A DNA stretch of 64,000 nt. It comes from Pardosa pseudoannulata. Taxonomy: Eukaryota; Arthropoda; Arachnida; Araneae; Lycosidae. Position numbers and translations under genes: made by a program. Below, in pieces: positions 25,578 to 43,700 of this stretch. The notes beneath the pieces were generated by a model. That model saw only the letters and a list, made by a program, of their open reading frames with translations, had not been told where the DNA came from and made no database searches. Where the stretch lies: assembly GCA_032207245.1 (NCBI GenBank), contig CM063508.1:122490528-122554527 (forward strand), read 5' to 3'. Every line of letters starts with the position of its first letter. Position 1 is the first letter of the stretch.

Positions 25578-25739
25578 AATCATGTAAAACATGGGAAAAT
25601 ATATAAAATTAAAACACAATTAACTATTTATAAATTGACGTTTTTTAAAAATTTTAAAATTGTTTTTTTCACATTTAAATTTTAAATAGCTTTGAATTAG
25701 TGGAATATTATTTTATATTTCATAAAATTCTCTGAACTT

Positions 25740-26100
25740 TCAGCTCATATTTCCCGAAAACACTTTGCATCGTTCACCGCTACTAGTGGAAATCTACAAT
25801 ACGTAATTTTTGCTGCCAGAAGACTACATAAACAAGACTCAAAGGCACAAATCCGATGCTGAAAGTCTAAAAATATTTGCATCAAACTTGAATGTAATTC
25901 ATGGACTCCTGTATTTCAAGTCATCTGCCAACAAATTGTTTTATTGTTGGGCATCAGACGATAAAATGAAATATTTCTGCTTTAAAATAAATCATTTCTA
26001 TAAAAAGAATTAAAACCGTTCCATGTCGAAGATGAAGTTGTAATAACAATGAATAAGATAAAAGAGATGCGTTTTAAGAAAAAAATTCTATATGGAAATG
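25740..26100. repeat. Diverged repeat block, related to 29205-29460
   Basis: The text around CAACAAATTGTTTTATTG and AAATATTTCTGCTTTAAAATA matches the block at 29310-29390 with many changes. It is part of the 25.7-29.6 kb mosaic. A 67-aa frame at 25810-26013 is not conserved in the related copy. Confidence 0.55.
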
Positions 26101-26880
26101 TGTTAATTTTAATTTGATGTATTGATTCTACAGAAAAAATTCATTTTATAAAAAAGCCGGTCGATAGGGTAAGCCATTTTCTACGTATATAAAACCTTAT
26201 CTAATATCACAAATATGCAACATTAACCTCTACTAGTATAGATTTAAAATGAATAATTTTTGTTAAAAGAGGTCTACTTGTACAATGTGTAACTGCTCGA
26301 ACTTCATGCCAAACGGCTACAAGCATGAGTTCCAAGAAAGTGCATTCCATTTAACAAATGCCTGTATCAAAAGGCAGCAGCCTATAAAATATTTTATTGA
26401 TGTGCCCATCAATTTGATGTGTTGATTCTACGGAAATATATCATTTTATAAATGTAGAGGACGATACGGTAAGCTGTTATCTACGTATGTGATATATTAT
26501 CTAATATCACAAAAATGTTTCATTTACCGCTACTGGTATAAATCAAAAATGCATATTTCTTTTAAATAGGTCTACTTACGCAAGGTCGAACTTCTTCAAT
26601 CTGTTTCAAAACGGCTACAAGCATTAGTACCAACTTCGTGTATTCCACTTCACAAACGCCTGTATTAAAATACAGCAGCCTATCAAATCGTTTATTCCTG
26701 TACCCATCAATTTGATGTATTGATTCTACAAAAATAACTCATTATATAAAAGTGGGCGATACGGTAAGCTATTTTCTACGTATATGAAACCTTATCTATA
26801 ATCACAAATATACAACATTGGCAGCTAATTGTACAGATCTAAAATGCATACTTTTTGTTGCATAATGCATAACTTTATCA
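26101..26880. repeat. Tandem array, unit about 300 bp, three copies
   Basis: AATTTGATGT recurs at 26111, 26411 and 26709. After each there is ATTGATTCTAC or similar, a CGATA(G/C)GGTAAGC block and a CCTTATCTA block. Degenerate relatives occur at about 27035-27110 and 29520-29610. Confidence 0.8.
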
Positions 26881-27133
26881 TAGAACAAAGTTAAATATAT
26901 ATGCTTTAAAATAAAACATTTTAACAAGAAATATCGAGGACATTCTATTCCAAACTATAACAATGTAAAGGTAAAGGAGACACGTTTAAAATAATTATTG
27001 TACTCACGAAACGCATTCCTTTTACACCAATGTAGATATTCTAAAGAAATGAATGCCATAAAAATAGAAACTAAACTATAAGCCTTTCTTATACAGCCTT
27101 ATATAATGTTACAATTAGCAATGTTCACAACTA

Positions 27134-27253
<120 letters not shown>

Positions 27254-27259
27254 GTGCAT

Positions 27260-29240
27260 ACCTTTTTGTTACAGGTTGGCTACTTATACAAAATCCAAAG
27301 ACTAAAGCCAAAGGCACCAAACCTTCCGTACGAAACATTCAAACTAGCTGATTTCTGTTATAGATATACATGTGCTATTGCTATACATCTTCAATGCAAA
27401 ATTTTGTGTTTCTTTAATAATCCACTTGCATTATCGAATATTTATCTTGTTAAGAAACAAAAAAAAAATTGTAAATTAATATTATTGTTGTGAAACTTAT
27501 ATGTCAATATTTAGTTTCTAATAATTGGCCTGGATGCCTTAGATATAAAACAAACTGTATTCTAAGATTTAAAAATTAAGTTGAATTATCGGTATTAGTA
27601 TAATTTTAAGTAAAAGAAAAGCGCATGGTATATTTTAAATAAAACTATATTTGAATAAATTAATATATTCGAAAAGTATTGACATGACAACTTCATATTC
27701 CACTACTTTTAATTTAATAATTTAAAAACATACTACACATTGTATATATTTTATAATAAAAAATAAAAGGTTTCTAGAGTCGAGTCAATTTTAATAAGTA
27801 AATATATTTTCTCTTGATAATAAGTACCAATTTAATGTTTTAATATCTAGGGATGATATTTGATTGCATTAACACTTTGACTGCCAAGCCAAAATTGCAA
27901 ATGTTTACAACGGGGCCAAACTTTTTTTTGTGTAATTTGTATTTTTTCAACATAAAACTATATATAAAAACAATATTTCAAAACAAACAATATTTTAAAA
28001 CAAACTCTCTCTATTTATATATATTCCCTTTTTTGTTGCATGTTCCAAATATTTAATTTTTCATAAAACTTAGCTCATAAAATCATCACATATACCAATT
28101 TGCGCAAACCACGTATACCTAACACATCGTAGGGAGCCCAACAATCAAACTCCAATACAATTTTCATGTAACTGATAACATCTTTGATATCCATGGCCTG
28201 AAGTGTTAAAACACCATGGCTATCATATCGGATAGCCAGTGTCTCAATGGAAATATCACTGGATATCACATATGATAGACATGGCAATCAAAGTGTTAAA
28301 GAATTGCAACATATTATAATAAAAAATGTTACTGCAGATTCTGATTAAAAAAATAGAAATTGATTTGCCTGAAATAATTGAAAAGAGTGTTGCTTATACA
28401 GGAGGGATGCTTATACAAAATCCAAAGCCTGAAAACCGATGGCACCAAACATTCCGTACCAAACATTCAAATTCTCTGATTCCTGTTATAGATCTACATG
28501 TGCTACTGCTATAAATCTTCAATCCAAAATTTTGTGTTTCTGTCCCCTTGCATTATCAAATATTTATATCGTTAAGAACCCCCAAAAATTGTAAATTACT
28601 ATTATTGTTTTGAAACTTATAATATGCCAATATTGAGTTTTTAATAATTGGCCTGGATGTCTATGATATAAAACATATTTTATTTGAAAATTTAAAAATT
28701 AAGTTGAATTAGCGATATTAGTAATTTTTTAAGGAAAAGAAAAGTGCATGGTATATTTTAAATAAAATTATGCTTGAATAAATTAATAACTTCGAAAATT
28801 ATTGATATGTCATATTCATAATACACTACTTTTAATTTAATATTTATTAAAAAACACACTACACATTACATATATTTTATAATAAAAAATAAAAGGTTTA
28901 TGGCGTTTAGTCAATTTTAAAAAGTAAATATATTTTCTCTTGAAAATAAGTATCAATTTAGTGTTTTAATATCTAGGACTGATATTTTGTTTGCATTAAA
29001 GAATTGCAACATATTATGATAAAAAATGTTGCTGATTAAGAAAACAGAAACTGATTTTCTGGAAACAATTGAAATGTGTGCTACTTGTACAAAATCCAAA
29101 GCCTGGAAACCGATGACACCAAACATTTCGTACCAAACATTCAAACTTACTGATTTCTGTTATAGATCTACACGTGCTACTGGTATAAATCTTCAATGCA
29201 AAATTTCTATTTCAGGGTGGCTACGTAAACAAGGTACATC
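27260..29240. repeat. Diverged direct repeats, unit about 680-700 bp
   Basis: The phrase ACAAAATCCAAAG recurs at about 27288, 28415 and 29089. Each is followed by CACCAAAC and a CTGATTTCTGTTATAGAT-like block. The first interval is 1127 bp, of which 427 bp is a TTAA element plus one TTAA, leaving about 700 bp; the second interval is 674 bp. The third copy is partial. Short frames across the ACAAAATCCAAAG block are not kept between copies. Confidence 0.8.
27873..28295. mobile_element. piggyBac-like MITE (423 bp) with TTAA duplication
   Basis: The ends are inverted repeats: CACTTTGACTGCCAAG on the left and CACTTTGATTGCCATG read from the right, matching at 14 of 16 bases. TTAA lies at 27869-27872 and 28296-28299. 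The sister repeat at about 28991-29010 carries the uninterrupted site TTGCATTAAAGAATTGC with a single TTAA, so the boundaries are certain. A subterminal inverted pair (GATAGCCAGTG and CACTGGATATC) lies near 28231-28266. TTAA specificity and seamless ends are typical of the piggyBac superfamily. No transposase is encoded; the 70-aa minus-strand frame at 28075-28287 runs into the terminal repeat and looks incidental. Confidence 0.9.
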
Positions 29241-29620
29241 TGATAAAATCGGATCCTGAACACCTACGAACATCCGTACCAATCTCGATTTTTCAAACTC
29301 GTGGACCCCTGCATCGGAACCCAGCAACCAACAAATCATTTATTGTCGCGGGATATGAAATAAAGTGAAATATATTTGCTTCAAAATAGATAGCTTAAAT
29401 AAAGCATTTTAATGCAATTCTATTATGAATTTAAAGCTTAAGCTATAACAATGTGTAAGATAAAGGAGACACGTTCAGAACAAATATTCGACTCGCGAAA
29501 TGCATTAATTTTATTTCACATGTAGTTATTCTAAAGAAATAAATCACTCTATAAAAGAGGAGGACGAAACGATAAGCCATTTTTCACGAATATGCAACCT
29601 TATCTCTCTCGTGCATTCCA
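29241..29620. repeat. Diverged repeat block of the 25.7-29.6 kb mosaic
   Basis: The text at 29310-29390 is related to 25890-25990. The stretch around TAAGATAAAGGAGACACG at about 29456 is related to 26965-26990. The end block GATAAGCCATTTTTCACG matches the 300-bp family. Confidence 0.6.
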
Positions 29621-30360
29621 AATAATTATTTTTAAAATATTACTCTCCGATATACAGTCGGGGAGAATGATGAAACACGGTGAGATTTTTCCTTATCGAA
29701 GCAATTTATTAGCCGGTGAAATATTTGACTTTTTTTATTACTCATCGGCGAAAGGTAGGAAAATATTTGAAGCTTGGTTTTTAGAATTAAAAAAAATCAT
29801 TTGACTGCGTACCAATTATGATATTTTGCTTTTATGATTTTAATTAAATTTAAAATATTGAGGAAATTTAAAAGCAAGTTATGCATTTAAGTTTTGTGTG
29901 TGTGTGTGTGTCAGTTTATGCACCTTTCTTCTAATTTCTAATTAGTTCTATCTTCAGATAAAAAATAATTAAATTTAACACTAAGTTTCTTTGAGATAAA
30001 ATTGTGATACTCCTTGGGTGCATTTGTAATTTGCTGATACAATTCAAAAGTTTAACACATCAATGAATATAGGCATCATAAAATACGATAGAGTAATTAA
30101 AACATATATTTATGCATATTATCTTTTCCTTTTCAATAAAGTTTTAATAAGTAGCTAAATACAAATTACAAAAATTACTGGAAAATTACTGAAAAATAGA
30201 CACATTTAAAAAAAATATAATAGATTGTGCATTGAGATATTTAATACACCACTGCTAAAACTAAACAAAAAAAAATAAAAAATAAATTTAATTTTAAAAT
30301 ATTGGGCTGATTTAAAATATGATATGCATTAGTTTTCTTTTCTTCAGCTTAGTTCATATA
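29621..30360. other. A+T-rich sequence, no gene
   Basis: It contains a small (GT)n run at 29894-29911. A 70-aa plus-strand frame at 29592-29804 shows no motif. Confidence 0.5.
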
Positions 30361-31085
30361 TTGGTAATTGGTAATTACTACATTTTTCACATAAAAAAAA
30401 TCCGTACTATTGCCATAGATATAATTTATCGTTCAGTTATTGTGATGCCTGTATTCTACATTCATTACTAATGTCCTCAAGATTTTTATAACTTCATTGT
30501 GGAACTACCATGTACAAGATCAAACATACAACCAATCCTGCCTCAGGATCAGAAACCACATCATCCAGCTGCCATGCAAAGTCTGTAAACCTTAAGACAA
30601 CCGGCTAGCGGAATGAAAATACTCATTTAGTTTACTTCTCAATTATACGTCGTAATTTAACTTATATTAAAGATACGGATAAAAAAATGTTTTAAAATAA
30701 GGAACCATCAACACTGTAATGACAGTCAGTGATTTAAATATTTAGGTTCTTCCAAATAATTTAAGACCTATTGCATTACATATGATTTGTCGTTCATTTA
30801 TTGGGATGCCTGTACTCTACATTCATTACTAATGTCCTCAAGTTTTTCAAAACTACATTATGGAAGCACCATGTACGAGATCAAACATACAACCAATCCT
30901 GACTCAGGATCAGAAACCACATCATCCAGCGTGCCATGCAAAGTCTGTAAGCCATAAGACAACTGGGTAGCGGAATGATGATACTGATTTAGTTTACTTC
31001 TTAATTATATTTGGAAACTTTACTTATAATACATATACAGATAAAAAATTATTATAAAATAAGGAACCATGAACACTTTAAAGAT
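30361..31085. repeat. Direct duplication, unit 361 bp
   Basis: GGATCAGAAACCACATCATC recurs at 30546 and 30907, inside blocks of about 180 bp that are nearly identical (TCCTCAAG to TAGCGGAATGA). The rest of the unit is more diverged. A reading window of 30-35 codons is open in both copies on each strand but is not recognisable as a known protein. Confidence 0.85.
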
Positions 31086-32433
<1,348 letters not shown>

Positions 32434-32434
<1 letters not shown>

Positions 32435-33240
32435 TTAAAAATAACTCAAAATAATTGATAAATAGCTATATAATATCATTTTAAATTTATAATTTTTTAA
32501 ATTTAATATTTTATGATTTGATACAAAGGGGCTATAGTTTGTTGAACAAGAAAATAAATTAAATATTTGAAGAAAAAAAATAAAGTAAGACAAAGAATAA
32601 AAATTTGTATTAAATATTACAACTTGATATACCTACTATAACATATTAAGACTTTGCTTCCTTCAGAATATTAGATAAAATACCATACCTAAATTTACAC
32701 CTAATGATTATCACTCCTAAATATAAACCAGAATAAAAAAATTGCAAACGAAATAACTTACTTTCATGACAGAATGTTTGAACCATTACCTCAAAATGTT
32801 GTTTTTAAGCATGAAGATTTCTACGAATATTTTGAGGCATTTATCATGAAATAAAAGATTAATTAATTTAATTAAATTCTAAATTAAAATATTTTTCCAG
32901 ATTACTTTAATTAATATCCATATTTAATTATCACTGTTTAAATGAATTTCCTCTTAAAGTATAAAAAGGACATTAAAATTCGTGTAAAGCTTATACTAGG
33001 AATGTTGGTCTTCATTAATTAAATTTAAAATAAATAAAGATTTTAATTAGATTTTTTATCTTTATTTGCCCCAATTCATGGATGCATATTCGTGCAAAAC
33101 TACTTCTGAGATAAATTTTATTTCCAAGCAATTTCTTTCTTATGTAGTTGAAAAAATATTGTTTATAATTCATATGCTGATAATTAAATTCTCTGCACTA
33201 GAAATATATAAAAAAAATTAAATATAAAGAAATATAAAAA
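32434..33240. other. A+T-rich sequence, no gene
   Basis: I see nothing beyond A+T-rich unique sequence. Confidence 0.5.
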
Positions 33241-35655
33241 CACTTGGGTATTAATTAGATCATGACAATTAAATACAACATATCACTTATTAAAATATTT
33301 TTCTAAGGGAATTTAAATTGTTTATACTCTCCTATGTTTTATACGTTCTCTTTATCATATCACATTGAGTTATACGGGCAGTCGTAAAGGATATAATAAA
33401 TATATATAACAAATTCCATTCACAAACATATCAATCGTTCTAGATTACTGATAATTTCCTGGAATCTGTAAAGTGCCCACTTCAGCATGATCTCACCAGA
33501 AGAGACCATACTGAATCAGTAATAAATGACGTGGTCACAAACAATGTGTATTTCATTATCGATTTGCATGTTGATGTGAATAATTCACATCACATTCATA
33601 TAACATCTATAATCAGACAGACTTTTTGAAAGTTGATCATCATAAAGTTTCATTTGAACAGGAAGTATTTACGAGTCACAAAAGGCATTGGTAATACCGG
33701 TGACTTAATTTATTTCTTTGTAATCTCTTAAGATATTTAGTTGTTAACATTTTATCTACGTACCGGACACTGCCACTAGACAGCAGTTTATATAATCCTC
33801 TGTTTTATAAAAGTATTTTACATGATAAAAGAAAACAGATAATTGAAAATATGGATGTACAGATACAGATAAAGAGGTTATCAAAAAGTAATTTTACAGA
33901 GCTTGCAGTAACACCTGTAATTTTTTAATCCACCAATGCAGCCAGATGATTGCTGATACATTAGGGAATTTTCGACAGTTCTCCATATAAATTAGCCAGT
34001 ATAATTTATATATTTCTTCCTGGTACAAATTTTGGATATTAATTAGATCATAACAATTAAATACAACATATCACTTATTAAAATATTTTTCTAGGGAAAT
34101 TTAAATTGTTTATTCTGTCCTATGTTATATAACGTCCGTTTATCATATACAATGGAATTATGCAGGGATTCGTATAGGATATAATATTTATATATAAGAG
34201 ATTCCATTCTCAAACTGACCAATCGTTCTATATTAGTGAGATTTTCCTGGATTCTCTAAAATTCCTACTTCAGCATGATCTCAGCAGTAGAGTCAATACG
34301 GATTCAGTAATAAATCGTGTGGTCACAAACAATGTGTATTGCATCATCGGTTTTCCATGTTGATGTGAATAAACCACATCACACTCATATGACACCGTTA
34401 ATCAGATATGCTTCTGGAAAGTTGAACTCATAAAGTATCATTTGGAAAAGAAGTATTTAGAAGTCACAAAAGGCATTGGTAAAACAGGAAAAGTAATTTA
34501 TTTCTTTGGCATATCTTAAGTTATTTGGTTGTGAACATTGTATCTACGTACCGGACACTGCCACTAGACAGCAGTTTATATAATCCTCTGTTTTATAAAA
34601 GTATTTTACATGATAAGAGAAAACAGATAATTGAAAATATGGAAGTACAGATACAGATAAAGAGGTTATGAAAAAATTATTTTACAAAGCTTGAAGTAAT
34701 ACCTGTAATTTTTTAATCCACCAATACAGCCAGATGATTGTTCATACGTTATTGAATTTTCGACAGTTCTCCATATAGATTAGCCAGTATAATTTATATA
34801 ATTGTTCCTGGTACAAATTTTGTATATTAATTAGATCATAACTATTAAATACAACATATCACTTATTAAAATATTTTTCTAAGGGAATTTAAATTGTTTA
34901 TTCTGTCCTATGTTTTATAACGATCGTTTATCATACCCCATGGAGTTATACAGGGATTCGTACAGGATATAATAGTTATATATATAACAGATTCCATTCA
35001 CAAACAGATCAATCGTTCTATATTAGTGAGCTTTTTCTGGATTCTCTAAAATTCCTACTGCATGATCTCAGCAGTAGAGTCAAACCTGAATCAGTAATAA
35101 ATCGTGTGGTCAAAAACAAAGTGTATTGCATCATTGGTTTGCATGTCGAAGTGAATAAATCACATGATATTCATATGACATTGTTAATCAGATATGCTTC
35201 TGGAAAGTTGATTAGCATAAAGTATAAATTGAACAGGAAGTATTTACCAGTCACAAAAGGCATTCGTAAAATTAGTAACGTAATTTATTAATTTGAATTT
35301 TCTTAGGTTAGTTCGTGGTAAACATTGTACCTACGTACCGGATACCGCCACTAGACAGATGTTTATATAATCCTCTGTTTTATAAACGTATTTTACATGA
35401 TAAGAGAAAATAGATAATTGAAAATATGGAAGTGCAGATACAAATAAAGAGGTTATCAAAAAGCAATTTTACAAAGCTTGCATTAATACCTGCAATATTT
35501 TAATCCACCAATACAGCCAAGCGATTGTTCACACATTAGGAAATTTTCGACAATTCTCCATATAGATTAGGTAGTAGAATTTATATATTTCTTCCTGGTA
35601 CAAATTTTGGATATTAATTAGATCATAACAATTAGATACAACATATCACTTGTCT
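33241..35655. repeat. Tandem array, unit about 788 bp, three copies
   Basis: The block CCGCCACTAGACAG or CTGCCACTAGACAG recurs with spacings of 788 and 787 bp (landmarks at 33781, 34569 and 35356). The unit start, ATTAATTAGATCAT, recurs at about 33250, 34037, 34826 and 35613, the last opening a partial fourth copy. The copies differ by scattered substitutions. A 61-aa frame at 35106-35291 in the third copy is partly readable in the first but broken in the second, so I do not call a gene. Confidence 0.9.
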
Positions 35656-35860
35656 TAACATTACAACTAGCACTGTAGGTGATAGGTGGCTATAAATTTG
35701 CACAGATACAGACAACCTGTGTTTAATTTATTGTATAATATTTGTTTGTCTATAAAAGACGGAATTACAAGAATATCGGTCTTGAATCTTAGAAACCCCC
35801 CTTTGTGTAAATATCTAATAAAAATGGTGTTTGAGTAACTGATTTACTTGACTGACTTAC

Positions 35861-38853
<2,993 letters not shown>

Positions 38854-38960
38854 CCACTGTAAAAGTGTTACAAGACTGGTACCTATGTCGAAAAAAACCA
38901 AAGTTTCTTGTTATTAGAAAAATAGTTATAACATCTTTTATTTTATGTTAATGAAATAAA

Positions 38961-39007
<47 letters not shown>
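38961..39007. repeat. Compound microsatellite (AC)n(AT)n
   Basis: About 27 bp of AC lead into 20 bp of AT, in the same order as the tracts at 13711 and 17434. Confidence 0.97.
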
Positions 39008-39520
39008 ACATATTCAAGAAGAAGAAAAAAAGAAGAGCATTTTAGTATATGTCATTCTATAACGAAAATAAACATTACCACAAAATTCAATATATTTATT
39101 AATAACAGTTTTTTTTCTTGCCTTTTTCGAATAAAATATTTTGAATTTTATTTTTTGTAAACTTAAAATTCTCCAAGAAAATTTTAAATGTCATTTCTGT
39201 ACTGATGTGTCAATTGTATATGTTATAGCATGTACAACAAAATTGTGCTTAAATTAATATACTATAAAATGAATACAAATGAAAATGAATACTTAATTAC
39301 ACCTATTGATTTATTTTAATATTTCCCTCAAATCCATATCATTACAATTACGTTTCAGAATTAATTCTAGGAGGTATACTATAAATAAAAATGGTTATAT
39401 TACGTGTTAATAAAATACACGTGGAGCTTTTAGATTAGTACTACTTTTTTAAATAGTGAGTAATAAAATCCTTCAAATATAATGGTTTTAGTTTGAAACT
39501 TTAAATCAATTTAAAAGTGT
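39008..39520. other. A+T-rich sequence, no gene
   Basis: Featureless between the microsatellite and the 139-bp array. Confidence 0.5.
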
Positions 39521-40770
39521 TGGAAAAAAAACTGATAAAATAAAGGAAGTATAAGAGTCTATTCATATTCCAAATTATATACTTAACAGCCTGTATAAAA
39601 GAATGGTTATGAATAACAGTAGATAATACTTTCCCGAAATTTAATTTAAAGGCACTGGTGATCGAAATAAAACTAAAAAAAAGGAAGTAATAAAGTGTAT
39701 TATTATTTCAAATTTATATACTTAACAGCCTGTATGAAAGAATGATTATGAAAAACAGTAGATAATACTTGTCTGAAATGTAATTTAAATGCACTTGTGT
39801 TCGAAATAAACTGAGAAAAAGGGAAGTATTAAAATAAATAAATATTTCAAATTTATATACTTAACAACCACTATAAACGAATGATCATGCATAACAGTAG
39901 ATATGACTTGCCTGAAATTTAATTTAAATGCACTAGTGTTCGAAATAAACTGATAAAAAAGGAAATATTAAAGTGTATTAGTGTTTCAAATTTATATACT
40001 TAACATCCACTATAAAGAAATGATCATGCATAATAGTAGATAATACTTGCCTGAAATTTAAATTAAATGCACTGGTTTTTGAAAAAATCTGAGAAAAAAG
40101 GAAGTATTAAAATATTTAAATATTTCAAATTTATATACTTAACAACCACTATAAACGAATGATCATGCATAACAGTAGATAATACTTGCTTGAAATTTAA
40201 ATTAAATGCACTAGTGTTCGAAATAAACTGATAAAAAAGGAAGTATTAAAGTGTATTAGTATTTCAAATTTACATACTTAACATCCACTATAAACGGATG
40301 ATCATGCATAACAGTAGATAATACTTGCCTGAAATTTAAATTAAATGCACTGGTTTTCGAAAAAAACTGAGAAAAAGGGAAGTATTAAAATAAATAAATA
40401 TTTCAAATTTATATACTTAACAACCACTATAAACGAATGATCATGCATAACAGTAGATATGACTTGCCTGAAATTTAATTTAAATGCACTGGTGTTCGAA
40501 AAATCTAAGAAAAAAGGAAGTATTAAAGTGTATTAGTATTTCAAATTTATATACTTAACAACCACTATAAACGAATGATCATGCATAACAGTAGATAATA
40601 CTTGCTTGAAATTTAAATTAAATGCACTAGTGTTCGAAATAAACTGATAAAAAAGGAAGTATTAAAGTGTATTAGTATTTCAAATTTACATACTTAACAT
40701 CCACTATAAACGGATGATCATGCATAACAAGAGATAATACTTGCCTGAAATTTGAAATATCTTCAAAAAT
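39521..40770. repeat. Tandem array, 139-bp unit, nine copies
   Basis: ACTTAACA recurs at 39581, 39720, 39859, 39998, 40137, 40276, 40415, 40553 and 40692. The spacing is 139 bp in every case but one (138). Variant sites fall into types (ACAACCACT versus ACATCCACT; AAACGAATG versus AAACGGATG), and the block at 40131-40336 is nearly identical to that at 40547-40752, showing a higher-order duplication of three units. There is no coding frame. Confidence 0.93.
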
Positions 40771-43700
40771 TATTTAAGATAACCAATAATGCCTTAACTC
40801 ATCTGACTTGTATAGAATATAAAACAACTATCATACATTTATCTACATTTTATTCAAAAGAATTCCTGTGATAATGTATCTCCCAGGTAAACTTGGAGAA
40901 ACCTTTCTAATAATGATGATCCTCCCTGCTTCTACTTTAATAAAAATTCCCGTTATAACTTGCGTTAAGTTAGGTTTATAGTTAATAAAGTGGATCATAA
41001 CGAAACTTCGTGGTATCTTAGCGGGTAATAAATGTATCACTAGTTGATCTTCATAAGAATTTCTCATCCCCTTTTCGAAAAGTAGCATAAAAGTATATCA
41101 AGGTATATCCGGAATGTTTTAACTGCTAGCAACCAAACTTATTTATGATACGAATTAGTAGATATCTAGGAAGGTTACTAGGAAGAATATATGTTAAAAA
41201 ATAAAGTTATTTTGAAAATGAGTTTTAATTTTTTTAATGTATTGATTTTTTCACATTTATATATGTTTCTTTCATACAAATAAATTTAAATAGAGAATTT
41301 TATTAATGTCAGCAACATCAATAATTATGTAAATTGATGATGGATTGTAAATTTATAATAGATTAAATTTATAATGGATATGAATGGATATGAATTTATA
41401 ATGAATATAAATGATTTTACTGGATAAATACCCAGTAAAATTATTTATCTCACCATATTTCAAATAAGCCATTCTTTTAATATTTTATAAATCCTTCTTC
41501 GATCGGTTTGATTTTTATTTTCAGTAGCTTTGAAAAATAAACGTTTAAAATACAATTTAAAGTTATCATAACACGTATTTATACCGAATAATTTATGTAT
41601 CGTGATATTTGTTATATAACTGAACTGTAATCCTCCTGTACGTTCCTAAATTAAAACATCTTTGCTACATAAACAATATTATAAATTATTTTGTTACATC
41701 TTTCATAGATATAATTGAGCTTTTGTGGTATCTCTAATTAATGATAAACAACAAAGGAGGCAAAATTGTGCGTTTTAATTTTACAGATGAACATTCAAAC
41801 TTTAATTATAGGTGAATTAATGTATAATGCATAAATCATGTTCTTTCTCAATTACAACATTCCCGTAAGACAAACATCGTCCTTTTGCAAGAGTAATCTT
41901 TAATAAATTTGACGCTTTGTTTAACTGAAATATTTATAATCATATTAACAATTGAAATTTCTATCTGTATAAAGGAAAAGAATTGACATGGGTATTTAAG
42001 TATTTTTTATTTTATTTTATATGGGACTTTTGTCACGGGTTTTATAAAATGGTCTAGATTTATTTGTTTATATATAAAAAATAAACTATAATTTGTTACT
42101 ATATTATACTATATTATTACTTTGTTATATTTGTTATTTGTAACTTATAATTTATTTATATATAAAAAATTAGGCTCTTCTCACGGCACTAGTAAGTTTA
42201 AAGATGTCGGTATTCTTTATAATTAACTGACATTAAAACTGACAGTTTTTTTAGTTTTAATTTTGAGCAAAACATATACGATATTATTACATTAGTAATT
42301 TAAACACATTTTAAATAAATATACCTTCAAATCATAAAAATTGTTTAAGAGAATACGTAGCTGATATTGTAGTTGAATATTATTAACTTTATGTCTTGAA
42401 GGAACATAAGATGAAAGTATATGCACCTTAAAAACATAAGTACCTTAGAAAAGAAAAATAAGTGTCATGTCGACAACACACGATTTTCCTGCATGCCTGT
42501 TAGATTATACAAAGGTTTTTCTACACTTAATTAAAGCTTCATTTAAATGTGCAATACTTCAAAAATTCTCTCCCTTAATATTCCAAAGGGAATAACTAAA
42601 CAATTGTTAAAATATCAGGTTTAATATCATCAAAACTCAATATAATATTATTTGAACAATACGTAGAACTGAATAAGAAGTACATTTTATTCCAGTCATA
42701 AAAAACATGAATTCTACTATTTGTAGCTGACTTATAGAATTAATATTGTCATGTTGATTTAGAGTGTGAGTTTCAATTGAACATAGATGTAGACAACTAC
42801 ATGTTAAACAGTCATAAATAATTTTTTCTTTTTTTGATTATCTGGTTTAGAATTATGCCCGGCAGCATTAATATCCATTAAATATATATTTTTCATTTTA
42901 TTGACTGCATATTTCTTCTGAGAAAGTGAAATTACAAGTAAATGTTACAGCAGTTTGAACAAGAAAACTTCAATATACTAAATCTAATCATTTTTGAGTT
43001 ATTAAATATATATATAGATACACACATAAGACAACATTGAAGCTAGTCAAAAATCATTTACGGATGGTCAAAATGGATATTTAAAATTATAAATTAAAGT
43101 TTCCTGCAAAAGAATACATAAAGATTAAATAAAATTGGCTAAGACCTAAAAAATTTTGTTAAGATAATTACACTAAATTTTTTCTCGATTTCAATACATC
43201 ATCTAAGAAAAAAACTGTAGTTCTACCTCTTTATGGTTGGAATATATAATATTGATACTTGGGATTTATAATATTTTAAACCGACATTAAAATATACTTT
43301 TAATTCTAATTAAATAAATTGTGTTTAATTTCATTTAATATGAATTATTAAAAATTAAATATTTCTTTTAATAATTATAATTTATAATAATTATTGTATA
43401 AGTTAATTGTCAGTCAAAGAACAATCCATTTTTTATCTCCCTCATAGGGTACTTTACAATTCTGGAAAATTAAACATTTTACTTATCCCTGTATATGACG
43501 TGTTATATGCTAGTAATATAATATTTCCTTAACTGTACTAATTTTATATATCTCAAAAAATAATTTTACTTTATTAACTGACAATTCAATATTTACTGTA
43601 TGATTCACTTTCAAGCGAAGAAATAGCTTCAAATATTGCTATTTCAGTTTTTCTTTATGCACACACATACATACGTGCATAATATATACAAACAATATAT

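Noticed and set aside
35106..35291. 61-aa frame in the third unit of the 788-bp array
   Set aside because: The same frame is interrupted in the second unit, so it is not kept open by selection.
40843..41088. 81-aa minus-strand frame as a host gene
   Set aside because: No motif, no partner exon, no recognisable family. Its length is unremarkable for a scan of 64 kb on six frames.
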